Source: Flavobacterium nitrogenifigens (GTDB lineage Bacteria; Bacteroidota; Bacteroidia; Flavobacteriales; Flavobacteriaceae). Taken from it: a stretch of 64,000 nucleotides of DNA. The DNA lies in NCBI RefSeq assembly GCF_003254565.1, contig NZ_QJRI01000173.1:1-64000 (forward strand), in the 5' to 3' direction. The position numbers and the translations under genes were made by a program. The notes beneath the pieces are model-generated. The model was not told where the DNA came from and made no database searches. It saw only the letters and a program-made list of their open reading frames with translations. Every line of letters begins with the position of its first letter. Position 1 is the first letter of the stretch. Positions 9,503 to 17,353 of this stretch are shown here, in pieces.

Positions 9503-10963
9503 ATGCTAAAGCAATTTTTAAATTTAAAATTATCCCAAAAATTATCTCCACAGCAAATTCAGCTGATGAAGTTAATTCAATTGCCTACGCAAGCTTTTGA
9601 ACAGCGTTTATTAGAAGAAATGAACGAAAATCCGGCGCTTGAAGCTGGAAAAGAAGACGATTACGAAGCTGATGAATACGCTAATGAAGACTACGACGAT
9701 TATGATGATGCAGAATCTGACAGAATCGAAGCAGACGACATTAATATTGACGAATATCTAAGCGACGACGACACACCTGATTATAAAACGCAGGTAAATA
9801 ATTATAGCGATGACGAGGAACGCGAAACACCTTTTGCGGCTCCGATTAGTTTTCATCAGGATTTAATTAATCAGTTGAATACTTTTATTTTGAATGATGA
9901 GGAACGCGAAATCGCAGAATTCCTTGTTGGAAGTATTGATGATATGGGTTATATCCGCAGAAGTATTCCAGACATTGTAGACGACATGGCTTTTACTCAG
10001 GGAATCTACACTGATGAAGCAATGGTCGAAAAAATGCTGACGGTAATTCACGAACTTGAACCTTCAGGAGTTGGCGCACGTGATTTACAGGAATGCTTAC
10101 TGCTTCAGTTAAAACATAAAACACCGACTGAATATGTTGATTTAGCAATCGATATAATCGAAAATCAGTTTGATGCTTTTACGAAGAAACATTACGACAA
10201 GCTTTTACAGAAATACAGCATTTCTAACGAACAGCTTAAAAAAGCAATTCATGAAATTGAAAGGTTAAATCCAAAACCGGGTGGTTCTTTTGCTGGAAAC
10301 AATAAAGTTACAGAAAACATTGTTCCCGACTTTGCCATCAGAATTGTTGATGGTGAATTGGAATTGACTTTAAACGGAAGAAATGCTCCTTCCCTGCACG
10401 TTTCTAAAGATTATCAGGAAATGATGCAGACGTATAAAGAATCTCGTGATAAATCGACTGCGCAGAAAGATGCGGTTCAGTTTATCAAACAAAAACTGGA
10501 TTCGGCTAAATGGTTTATTGATGCCATCAGACAGCGTCAGGAAACACTTTTTGTAACGATGAATGCGATTATGCATTATCAGGAAGAATATTTCTTAGAC
10601 GGTGATGAAACCAAACTAAAACCAATGATCTTAAAAGACATTGCAGATATGGTTGGTTTGGATATTTCGACGATTTCACGTGTGGCCAATAGCAAATATG
10701 TAGAAACGCCATACGGAACTAAACTGATTAAAGAGTTTTTCTCTGAGGCGATGAAAAATGATCAAGGAGAAGATGTTTCGACTTTAGAAATTAAAAAAAT
10801 TCTTCAAAACACCATTGAGGAAGAAGATAAGAGAAAACCACTTCCAGATGATCAATTGGCAGAAATATTAAAAGAAAAAGGCTATCCAATTGCGAGAAGA
10901 ACAATTGCAAAATATCGTGAACAATTAGATATTCCGGTAGCAAGAATGAGAAAAAAAATCTAG
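9503..10963 (+). CDS. rpoN: RNA polymerase sigma-54 factor
   Basis: Sigma-54 (RpoN), 486 residues. Region I at the N-terminus is Gln/Leu-rich (LSPQQIQLMKLIQLPTQAF), the region responsive to AAA+ activators. Region II is very acidic (about 52-110, many Asp/Glu). The core-binding domain follows, then the helix-turn-helix (LKDIADMVGLDISTISRVAN) and the RpoN box ARRTIAKYREQLDIP near the C-terminus, a one-residue variant of the usual ARRTVAKYRE. It recognises -24/-12 promoters and needs an NtrC-type activator; one such activator lies in this window at 37283-38641. Confidence 0.96.
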   Translation: MLKQFLNLKLSQKLSPQQIQLMKLIQLPTQAFEQRLLEEMNENPALEAGKEDDYEADEYANEDYDDYDDAESDRIEADDINIDEYLSDDDTPDYKTQVNNYSDDEERETPFAAPISFHQDLINQLNTFILNDEEREIAEFLVGSIDDMGYIRRSIPDIVDDMAFTQGIYTDEAMVEKMLTVIHELEPSGVGARDLQECLLLQLKHKTPTEYVDLAIDIIENQFDAFTKKHYDKLLQKYSISNEQLKKAIHEIERLNPKPGGSFAGNNKVTENIVPDFAIRIVDGELELTLNGRNAPSLHVSKDYQEMMQTYKESRDKSTAQKDAVQFIKQKLDSAKWFIDAIRQRQETLFVTMNAIMHYQEEYFLDGDETKLKPMILKDIADMVGLDISTISRVANSKYVETPYGTKLIKEFFSEAMKNDQGEDVSTLEIKKILQNTIEEEDKRKPLPDDQLAEILKEKGYPIARRTIAKYREQLDIPVARMRKKI

Positions 10964-10998
10964 GTTTTTAAACCATAAAAGAGATATAAGTTCATTTA

Positions 10999-11039
10999 AA
11001 CGAAAAACGCGACAAATTAAAATTGTCGCGTTTTTCGTT
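10999..11039 (+). terminator. rpoN terminator
   Basis: AACGAAAAACGCGACA and its complement TGTCGCGTTTTTCGTT form a strong hairpin with a T-rich 3' arm, 36 bases after the rpoN stop. Confidence 0.8.
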
Positions 11040-11044
11040 ATTTT

Positions 11045-11210
11045 CATTCCGTTAGGAATGTTTCGTCGGTAGAAAATAAATCACGTTACAATTGTACGTT
11101 CCTTAGGAACGTTTGATAAATATATCGTTTCGAAAAAAAATCAAGTGTCCCTACAGGACACAATACAAATCCTAATATTTTACTACCAACAAAACATTCC
11201 TAACGGAATG
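11045..11210. repeat. Four-hairpin intergenic element, copy A
   Basis: The element is bounded by the palindromes CATTCCGTTAGGAATG (11045-11060, then TTTCGTCGGTAGAAAA) and CATTCCTAACGGAATG (11195-11210, preceded by TTTACTACCAACAAAA), in inverted orientation. Inside are two further perfect hairpins, ACGTTCCTTAGGAACGT (11096-11112) and GTGTCCCTACAGGACAC (11145-11161). No open reading frame is present. Copy B lies in opposite orientation at 11311-11484. It looks like a small non-autonomous, REP- or MITE-like repeat. Confidence 0.8.
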
Positions 11211-11228
11211 ACTAATAATATTTAAAAA

Positions 11229-11273
11229 CAAAACCCGACAGGTTTCATTTTGCAAAGCTGTCGGGTTTTGTTT
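11229..11273. terminator. Terminator-like hairpin between the two repeat copies
   Basis: CAAAACCCGACAG pairs with CTGTCGGGTTTTG around a 16-base loop. It stands between copies A and B and resembles the hairpin at 11501-11533. It could terminate either strand; its gene partner is unclear. Confidence 0.6.
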
Positions 11274-11310
11274 GTCATTAATTAATTGATTTTCAAATAA
11301 TGCAACTTGT

Positions 11311-11484
11311 TATTCCGTAGGAATATTTCGTTGGTAGAAAAAAAAATTGACGGTATTTAGGTTGTGTCCTGTAGGGACACTTGTAATCATCAATAAATAT
11401 CTCGAACCGCAATCAAACGTTCCTACGGAACGTGTACCTAAATCCAATTAAAAAATTCTACCGACCAAACATTCCTACGGAATG
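11311..11484. repeat. Four-hairpin intergenic element, copy B (inverted)
   Basis: The same four hairpins as copy A in reverse order: TATTCCGTAGGAATA (11311-11325), GTGTCCTGTAGGGACAC (11364-11380), ACGTTCCTACGGAACGT (11417-11433) and CATTCCTACGGAATG (11470-11484). The terminal motif TTCTACCGACCAAA mirrors TTTCGTCGGTAGAA of copy A. Paired base changes keep the stems intact, suggesting selection for structure or gene conversion. Confidence 0.8.
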
Positions 11485-11496
11485 ATTTTTTCTAAA

Positions 11497-11533
11497 CGAA
11501 AAACCCGACAAGTTTTAAAAACTGTCGGGTTTA
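11497..11533 (-). terminator. Terminator of the 11555-11995 gene
   Basis: AAACCCGACAGTTTTTAAAA and AACTTGTCGGGTTT pair; on the minus strand the 3' arm runs into TTTTTCGTT, 22 bases after the stop at 11555. Confidence 0.7.
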
Positions 11534-11554
11534 ACAACATCGTAAAACATTAAA

Positions 11555-11995
11555 TTATTTATACTCGTCTGGCAAAATCTTCACATCAAACAAAAAAACT
11601 TTCTTTTTATCACTGTAACTATAATTCAAAGTATAATCATTTTCTCTGAAAACCTGAAGTCCTGTATTTGCTTTTGCCGTACTTAAAAGGCTTTTCCTTA
11701 TTTCTTCTTGAATCACATTGATTTCTGCAGTTTCTTTAGCAACATTCAGCAAAGTCAAATTGTATTGAACTGTTTTTTCTTCATGCAAACTTACACTGTC
11801 CAAACGAATTCCTTCCTGAATATTTAAAGGGCAGCTTTTATTATATTTTGCAATTAATTCTACTACTTCTGTGTTTACTTCATTTTCTTTTTCGCCTAGA
11901 TAAAATTGAAAATAAACTACGAAAGCGACAGCAATTCCAATTAATACTAACAATAAAACAGTCGATTTTCTCATATTTTTTAATGTTTTTGTCAT
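11555..11995 (-). CDS. Hypothetical protein with one N-terminal membrane helix
   Basis: 146 residues with a single signal-anchor helix at about 12-32 (TVLLLVLIGIAVAFVVYFQF), then a periplasmic domain of about 110 residues containing a conserved-looking block NKSCPLNIQEGIRLDSVSL and a single Cys. I do not recognise a named family. The start at 11995 is an ATG; a second in-frame ATG at 11974 (MRKSTV) would give a more typical short N-terminus. It lies just downstream of tdk on the same strand (22-base gap) and may be co-transcribed with it. Confidence 0.7.
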   Translation of the reverse strand: MTKTLKNMRKSTVLLLVLIGIAVAFVVYFQFYLGEKENEVNTEVVELIAKYNKSCPLNIQEGIRLDSVSLHEEKTVQYNLTLLNVAKETAEINVIQEEIRKSLLSTAKANTGLQVFRENDYTLNYSYSDKKKVFLFDVKILPDEYK

Positions 11996-12017
11996 GGCTT
12001 ATAATAAATAAAATAAT

Positions 12018-12608
12018 CTATTTTCCCTGATTCTTTTTCATTGCTTTAAAATACGCTGCACGGCTAAGCGGCTCGTATTCTTCTGTTTCTCCAAGCATAA
12101 CCAATTTATCATTATCTGTTTTTCTAAAACTATAATTGGCTAAATTTCCTGTTCTGGTACACACGGCATGAACTTTCGTTACATATTCAGCGGTTGCCAT
12201 AAGTCCAGGCATTGGTCCAAACGGATTCCCTTTGAAATCCATATCCAAGCCAGCCACAATCACGCGGATTCCTTGGTTAGCCAAATCATTGCAAACCGTA
12301 ATAATTTCGTCATCAAAAAACTGCGCCTCATCAATACCGATTACATCGCATCCCTGAGCTAAAATCAATATATTAGCTGCCGCTGGAACAGGCGTAGAAC
12401 GGATTTCATTGGCATCATGAGACACCACCATTTCGTCATGATAACGGGTATCAATAGCGGGTTTAAAGATTTCGACTCTTTGTTTGGCAAATTGGGCACG
12501 TTTTAGTCTTCGGATTAACTCTTCGGTTTTACCCGAAAACATTGATCCACAAATAACTTCAATCCAACCAAATTGTTCTTTGTGATTTACTGTATTTTCG
12601 AGAAACAT
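12018..12608 (-). CDS. tdk: Thymidine kinase (type II)
   Basis: Cytoplasmic thymidine kinase of the pyrimidine salvage pathway, 196 residues. P-loop [15 protein letters not shown], the DNA-like [14 protein letters not shown]alker B segment and the lasso region NLANYSFR are clear. The zinc-site cysteines of enteric and human TK are largely missing: the first CxxC is CTRT and no second pair is present, which I recall as common in Bacteroidota. The open frame runs to 12701, but ATG 12608 ([15 protein letters not shown]) fits the family. A TACTTTTG box lies upstream at 12699-12706. Confidence 0.92.
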   Translation of the reverse strand: MFLENTVNHKEQFGWIEVICGSMFSGKTEELIRRLKRAQFAKQRVEIFKPAIDTRYHDEMVVSHDANEIRSTPVPAAANILILAQGCDVIGIDEAQFFDDEIITVCNDLANQGIRVIVAGLDMDFKGNPFGPMPGLMATAEYVTKVHAVCTRTGNLANYSFRKTDNDKLVMLGETEEYEPLSRAAYFKAMKKNQGK

Positions 12609-12698
12609 TTTGTATTTTTCTACCTTTAAAAATGAATAGTTTTTATTACTTTGTACTGGCAATAAATTGATGTAAAAATGTACTGTTTTACATTTTTT

Positions 12699-12706
12699 CA
12701 AAAGTA
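12699..12706 (-). promoter_or_regulatory. Candidate -7 box (TACTTTTG) for tdk
   Basis: Minus-strand TAnnTTTG match about 90 bases before the tdk ATG at 12608. No well-spaced -33 box is visible. Confidence 0.4.
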
Positions 12707-12845
12707 GAAAATTTTTACCAAACCTTAGATTCGCGAAAGCGTATTAACAGAAATTAAAAATTATCTTTTGAATTTCCTTAAGAATAAAAGACATTAAAAC
12801 ATCAAATACACTAAAATACCTTATTCACTATAATTTTCAACAGTT

Positions 12846-13925
12846 ATGAAAAAAAAATTGGAAGCTGATTTAATTAGCATTGCACATCGAATTCTAAAAC
12901 TTAAAAACAAATCCGATATCAATCAATTGTACCTTGAAACTCAGAAATTATACGAGAAATTAGCAGTATTAAAATTTGTAGAAGAGAATTTCGACGCTGT
13001 AAAACCAACAATCGGCCAAAATGATATTGTAGCTGAATTGGAAACCATTTTTGAAAAAAAAGAAGAGACAATTCCTGCTATAATTGAACTTGAAGCGCCA
13101 GCTGAAGAAAAAGTTATTGCACTTGAAGAATCTTACGAACCTGAAATTACAGAGGAAAAACCAGCAGAAATTGCTGAAGTTGCTGAACCAATCGCTGAAG
13201 TTGTAGAATCAGTAATCGAAGAAACTGTTGAACCGATCGTTGCGGAAATTAAAGAGCCAATAATTGAGCAAACTGTTGAACCAATCGCTGCAGAAATTGA
13301 AGAGCCAGTTATTGAAGAAATTGTTGAGCCAATTGCTGAAAAGGTAGAGGAAACAGAAAAACCTATTGATGATCTTTCATTCACAACAATAAATGAATTG
13401 AAACCTATTCCTGATTTCAAACCAGCTTTTGAATTGGAAACTGAACCAATTATCGAGGAGGTTAAAGAAGAACCTAAGAAAGAAACTTCTTCACAGCCAA
13501 CTATTCAATTTGAAGATTTCGGAATTAATTATGCCGATGCTCAGTTTGTTAAAGTAGATAGTTTTGAAGCAGTCCCTGCTAAAACTCCTTCGATAAACGA
13601 TTTTAAAGAAGAAAAAAAGGAAGAGAGAAAAGTTGAAACTGCAATTCTTGAAACTCCTGCACAGCCAAAATCGGTAAGTTTGAACGAAAAACTGGCAAGA
13701 GGTTTTCATATTGATCTGAATGACAGAATTGCCTTCACTAAAAATCTTTTTGGAAACAGCACAGAAGATTACAGCCGTGTTTTAAACCAACTAATGACTT
13801 TTGATTCTTATAGCGAAGCAAAAGATTTTATTGAAGACATGGTAAAACCAGACTACAATAACTGGGAAGGAAAAGACGATTACGCAGAACGTTTTATGGG
13901 AATTATTGAAAAGAAATTTTCGTAA
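12846..13925 (+). CDS. Hypothetical Glu-rich repeat protein
   Basis: 359 residues, no signal peptide. It has a helical N-terminal domain of about 60 residues (ADLISIAHRILKLKNKSDI). A long acidic, low-complexity middle (about 75-260) is built of reiterated units like EPIAEIVE, EPIVAEIKEPIIEQTVEPIA. An ordered C-terminal domain of about 90 residues (LARGFHIDLNDRIAFTKNLFGNSTEDYSRVLNQL) ends with DNWEGKDDYAERFMGIIEKKFS-like sequence. I do not recognise a named function; a cytoplasmic scaffold with ordered ends and a disordered spacer is the plainest reading. DNA of the repeat zone also shows reiterated GTTGAACCAATCGCTG-type units, so length variation between strains is likely. Confidence 0.75.
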   Translation: MKKKLEADLISIAHRILKLKNKSDINQLYLETQKLYEKLAVLKFVEENFDAVKPTIGQNDIVAELETIFEKKEETIPAIIELEAPAEEKVIALEESYEPEITEEKPAEIAEVAEPIAEVVESVIEETVEPIVAEIKEPIIEQTVEPIAAEIEEPVIEEIVEPIAEKVEETEKPIDDLSFTTINELKPIPDFKPAFELETEPIIEEVKEEPKKETSSQPTIQFEDFGINYADAQFVKVDSFEAVPAKTPSINDFKEEKKEERKVETAILETPAQPKSVSLNEKLARGFHIDLNDRIAFTKNLFGNSTEDYSRVLNQLMTFDSYSEAKDFIEDMVKPDYNNWEGKDDYAERFMGIIEKKFS

Positions 13926-13930
13926 AACAA

Positions 13931-14021
13931 AACACAAATTTCACAGATTAACACGATTTTTTTCTTTGTGAAATTTTTATTAGCATCCAAAATCTGTGAT
14001 AATTAGTGCAATCCGTGTTAA
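13931..14021. repeat. Degenerate inverted repeat before rsmI
   Basis: The segment TTTCACAGATTAACACG (from about 13939) is echoed in inverted form by AATCTGTGATAATTAGTGCAATCCGTGTTA near 13991-14020. It is similar in style to the GAATTC palindromes but diverged, and lies between two plus-strand genes. Confidence 0.5.
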
Positions 14022-14037
14022 ATATTTAAAATAAATT

Positions 14038-14760
14038 ATGTCAAAATTATACATCGTTCCAACGCCAATTGGCAATCTTGAAGACATGACTTTCAGAGCC
14101 ATTCGGGTTTTGAAAGAAGTCGATTTGATTTTGGCGGAAGATACCCGCACAAGTGGAAAACTATTGAAGCATTTTGAAATTGGCACGCACATGCACAGCC
14201 ATCATATGCACAACGAGCATAAAACGACCGAAAATTTAATCGCTCGTTTGAAAGCGGGTGAAACTATCGCTTTAATTTCAGATGCAGGAACTCCAGCTAT
14301 TTCTGATCCGGGATTTTTATTGACAAGAGCCTGCGTAGAAAATAAAATCGAAGTAGAATGTCTTCCAGGCGCAACGGCTTTTGTTCCCGCACTTGTAAAC
14401 AGCGGATTGCCAAATGATAAATTTGTTTTTGAAGGTTTTCTGCCTGATAAGAAAGGACGTCAGACTCGTTTTTTGGCTTTAGCCGAAGAAACCCGAACCA
14501 TGATTTTATACGTTTCTCCTCATAAACTCGTTAAGACTTTAGCTGAATTTGTGCAATATTTTGGAGAAGACCGACAAATTTGCGTTTCAAGAGAATTATC
14601 AAAATTACACGAAGAAAATGTACGCGGAACGGCAAAAGAAGTTCTAGCACATTTTGAAAAAACAGCACCAAGAGGCGAAATCGTTGTTGTCGTTGCTGGA
14701 AAAACAATAGAAAAAGAAGCGAAGAAAAGTAAGTATTCTAAGGACGAAGAAGATAATTAA
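14038..14760 (+). CDS. rsmI: 16S rRNA (cytidine(1402)-2'-O)-methyltransferase
   Basis: SAM-dependent TP-methylase family enzyme modifying the ribose of C1402 in the 16S rRNA decoding centre, 240 residues. N-terminal VPTPIGNLEDMTFRAIRVLK, EDTRTSGKLLKHF and ALISDAGTPAISDPGFLL are the RsmI signatures, and GFLPDKKGRQTRF follows. The tail after residue 225 is basic (KKSKYSKDEEDN). Its stop overlaps the next ATG by one base (TAATG), so the following lipoprotein is probably co-translated. Confidence 0.95.
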   Translation: MSKLYIVPTPIGNLEDMTFRAIRVLKEVDLILAEDTRTSGKLLKHFEIGTHMHSHHMHNEHKTTENLIARLKAGETIALISDAGTPAISDPGFLLTRACVENKIEVECLPGATAFVPALVNSGLPNDKFVFEGFLPDKKGRQTRFLALAEETRTMILYVSPHKLVKTLAEFVQYFGEDRQICVSRELSKLHEENVRGTAKEVLAHFEKTAPRGEIVVVVAGKTIEKEAKKSKYSKDEEDN

Positions 14761-15158
14761 TGGAACAATATTTTAGTAAAATAACAGTCTTAATTATACT
14801 TCTTTTAGTAACATTATCTTGTAAATCAAATCTTGATCAGCAATTTTCTTTAGAAAATGATCAATTAATAGAGGAATGGAAATCTGAAAATAAAAAATTC
14901 ATCCAGCAAAACTCAGAAAAACTTACTGACTCACAAATGCTAAAATCATTAGACAGTATAGTAATAGAATACACTATCAATAAAAACAAAAAACTGGCAA
15001 TTAAATTTATAAAAACAGAAAAAGGTGTAAAAAGATTGAATTTTTTAAAGAAAAGTTTCAGCAAGGAAGAAATTAAATCCTTACTAAAAAAAGTACCCGA
15101 ATCAATAAAAACAGATACCAATTATATCGCTTTACAAAAATATATAAGTCCAGAATAA
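14760..15158 (+). CDS. Small hypothetical lipoprotein
   Basis: 132 residues with a type II signal peptide: hydrophobic stretch ITVLIILLLVTL then the lipobox LSC (Cys21), so the product should be a lipid-anchored envelope protein. The mature part is charged and helical (EEWKSENKKFIQQNSEKLTD) with no domain I recognise. It overlaps rsmI by one base and precedes the HopJ gene by 14 bases, suggesting one transcript. Confidence 0.75.
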   Translation: MEQYFSKITVLIILLLVTLSCKSNLDQQFSLENDQLIEEWKSENKKFIQQNSEKLTDSQMLKSLDSIVIEYTINKNKKLAIKFIKTEKGVKRLNFLKKSFSKEEIKSLLKKVPESIKTDTNYIALQKYISPE

Positions 15159-15172
15159 AATAATATTAAATC

Positions 15173-15517
15173 ATGAGCATTCAAGCCTTTTTAGAAAAAG
15201 TAAAACAAACTCCAACACAAATCACATTTCCTGAAACTATTGCAGTAATCGAAGAAAATTACAACTTTACTCCAACTGCTTTTCAAAACGGAACACAACA
15301 TAACGCAGCAGGCGAAAATTCTGGTTCTTGCAAATTGTTTTCTTTCGCGAAATTGCAAAACTTAAGTAAAGAAGAAACATTAGCGTGTTTTGGAGCTTTT
15401 TATTTTGAAGAAGTTTTAGGTGATCCAAATGGAACGAACCACCAAAATATTAGAAATTTCATCAATTTAGGCTGGGACGGAATTCAGTTTGAAGGAAATG
15501 CTTTAGAAGCGAAATAA
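15173..15517 (+). CDS. HopJ type III effector-family protein
   Basis: 114 residues matching the small HopJ family (named after a Pseudomonas syringae effector but widespread in free-living bacteria): ITFPETIAVIEENYNFTPTAF, NAAGENSGSCKLFSFAKL, GDPNGTNHQNIRNFINLGWDGI. No type III system is visible, so it is probably a housekeeping protein of unknown function. No signal peptide. It is the last gene of the rsmI cluster and is followed by a GAATTC palindrome. Confidence 0.85.
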   Translation: MSIQAFLEKVKQTPTQITFPETIAVIEENYNFTPTAFQNGTQHNAAGENSGSCKLFSFAKLQNLSKEETLACFGAFYFEEVLGDPNGTNHQNIRNFINLGWDGIQFEGNALEAK

Positions 15518-15530
15518 AACGAAATATTCT

Positions 15531-15578
15531 GCCACGAATTCACAAATTAAATTCGTGTTAATTTGTGTAATTCGTGGC
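15531..15578. repeat. GAATTC-family palindrome, copy 3
   Basis: GCCACGAATTCACAAATTAA pairs with the inverted TTAATTTGTGTAATTCGTGGC around the short loop ATTCGTG. It lies 14 bases after the HopJ stop and may serve as its terminator. Confidence 0.8.
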
Positions 15579-15649
15579 AAAAAAAATTACCCATCAGATT
15601 AAACGATTTCAAAAATCTGAAGTCTAAAATCTAAAATCCAAAATCAACC

Positions 15650-17353
15650 ATGCGTTGGACATTGAAACCAAAACCTTCTGAAGATAAAATCAAGCATCTG
15701 GCACAAGCCTTAAATGTAGAAGATTTTGTAGCAACATTACTTATTCAACGTGGCATTGAAACTTTTGAAGAAGCAAAGAATTTCTTTCGTCCGTCATTAG
15801 AACATTTGCACGATCCATATTTGATGAAAGATATGGATAAAGCCGTTGCGAGAATCGAACAAGCCATCAAAAATGGAGAAAACATTTTAGTATTTGGCGA
15901 TTATGATGTAGACGGAACTACAGCGGTTTCATTAGTTTCTTCGTATTTAAAATCTCATTATCCTCATATTGCTACGTACATTCCGGATCGTTATGACGAA
16001 GGTTACGGAATCTCCTATAAAGGAATTGATTACGCAGACGACAACGGAATTTCTTTAATTATTGCTCTCGATTGCGGCATCAAATCGATTGATCATATCG
16101 CTTACGCGAAAGCAAAAAACATCGATTTTATTGTTTGCGATCACCACCGTCCAGGAGAATTTCTCCCTGATGCTGTTGCAGTTTTAGATCCCAAAAGAGA
16201 AGACTGCTCCTACCCTTACGATGAACTGTGCGGTTGCGGAGTTGGTTTTAAATTGATTCAGGCTTTGGGTCAGAATCGAAATGAAACTATTGAAGATTTA
16301 GTTCCGTATTTAGATTTAGTGGCTACCGCAATTGCTGCCGATATTGTTCCGATAACGGGAGAAAATCGTGTTTTGGCTTATTTTGGATTGAAAGTTATTA
16401 ATAGCGAGCCAAGACCCGGAATTAAAGCTTTAACACATCAAGTAAAAAAGAAAGTTCTCGATATTACTGACGTTGTTTTTATCATTTCGCCCCGAATTAA
16501 TGCGGCAGGACGAATCAAACACGGAAATCATGCCGTAGAATTATTGACCGAATTTAATTTTGAACAAGCACAGCAATTCGCGTTAGAAATTGAACAATAC
16601 AATGCCGACCGAAAAGATTTAGATAAAAAAATCACCAAAGAAGCTTTTCAGCAAATTATAGAAAATAACGAAGAAGAACGTTTTTCGACCGTTGTTTTTC
16701 AAGAAGATTGGCACAAAGGTGTAATCGGAATTGTCGCTTCGAGATTAATAGAAACCTATTACCGACCAACTTTAGTTTTCACAAAAAGTGGCGATAAATA
16801 TGCGGCCTCTGCCCGATCTGTAAAAGGATTTGATGTTTATAATGCCTTAGATGCCTGCGCCGAACATTTGGAACAATTTGGAGGCCACATGTACGCTGCA
16901 GGAATGACTTTAAAAGCAGAAAATTATCAGACCTTTAAAGACGCTTTTGAGAAACAAGTTTCTGAAACGATCTTGCCCGAAATGCTTACGCCAGAAATTG
17001 AGATCGATGCCGAAATCAATTTCTCTGATATAACACCTAAATTAATTCGAATTTTAAAACAATTTGAACCTTTCGGCCCACAAAATATGACGCCTGTATT
17101 TATGACTGAAAATGCGATTGATACAGGTTATGCAAAAACTTTGGGTGCAGAAGAAGAACATTTAAGGCTTTTTGCCAAACAAAACAACTCCGACGGAATC
17201 GCGGCAATAGGTTTTGGCTTAGGAAAAAAATTAAACATTGTAAAAAATCAAAATCCGTTTCAATTGGCATATTGCATTGCCGAAAATGAATGGAACGGCA
17301 ACATTTCAACTCAGCTCATGCTGAAAGATATTAGAACAGATGGAAGAAATTAA
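15650..17353 (+). CDS. recJ: Single-stranded-DNA-specific exonuclease RecJ
   Basis: 5'-3' ssDNA exonuclease of the DHH superfamily acting in recombination and mismatch repair, 567 residues. Motif I GDYDVDGTTAVSL (Asp84, 86, 88), Asp in IALDCGI, the DHH motif CDHHRPGEF (164-166), and DHHA1 with GHMYAAGMTLK and the RINAAGRIKHG block are present. A C-terminal OB domain (FGPQNMTPVF) closes the protein. The ATG follows a short spacer with AAATCTAAAATC-type repeats. Its last 14 bases overlap the MFS transporter. Confidence 0.95.
   Translation: MRWTLKPKPSEDKIKHLAQALNVEDFVATLLIQRGIETFEEAKNFFRPSLEHLHDPYLMKDMDKAVARIEQAIKNGENILVFGDYDVDGTTAVSLVSSYLKSHYPHIATYIPDRYDEGYGISYKGIDYADDNGISLIIALDCGIKSIDHIAYAKAKNIDFIVCDHHRPGEFLPDAVAVLDPKREDCSYPYDELCGCGVGFKLIQALGQNRNETIEDLVPYLDLVATAIAADIVPITGENRVLAYFGLKVINSEPRPGIKALTHQVKKKVLDITDVVFIISPRINAAGRIKHGNHAVELLTEFNFEQAQQFALEIEQYNADRKDLDKKITKEAFQQIIENNEEERFSTVVFQEDWHKGVIGIVASRLIETYYRPTLVFTKSGDKYAASARSVKGFDVYNALDACAEHLEQFGGHMYAAGMTLKAENYQTFKDAFEKQVSETILPEMLTPEIEIDAEINFSDITPKLIRILKQFEPFGPQNMTPVFMTENAIDTGYAKTLGAEEEHLRLFAKQNNSDGIAAIGFGLGKKLNIVKNQNPFQLAYCIAENEWNGNISTQLMLKDIRTDGRN

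Noticed and set aside
13133..13420. 95-codon reverse frame opposite the Glu-rich protein
   Set aside because: Ser/Ile low-complexity translation is simply the antisense of the Glu-rich repeats; no start context or domain.
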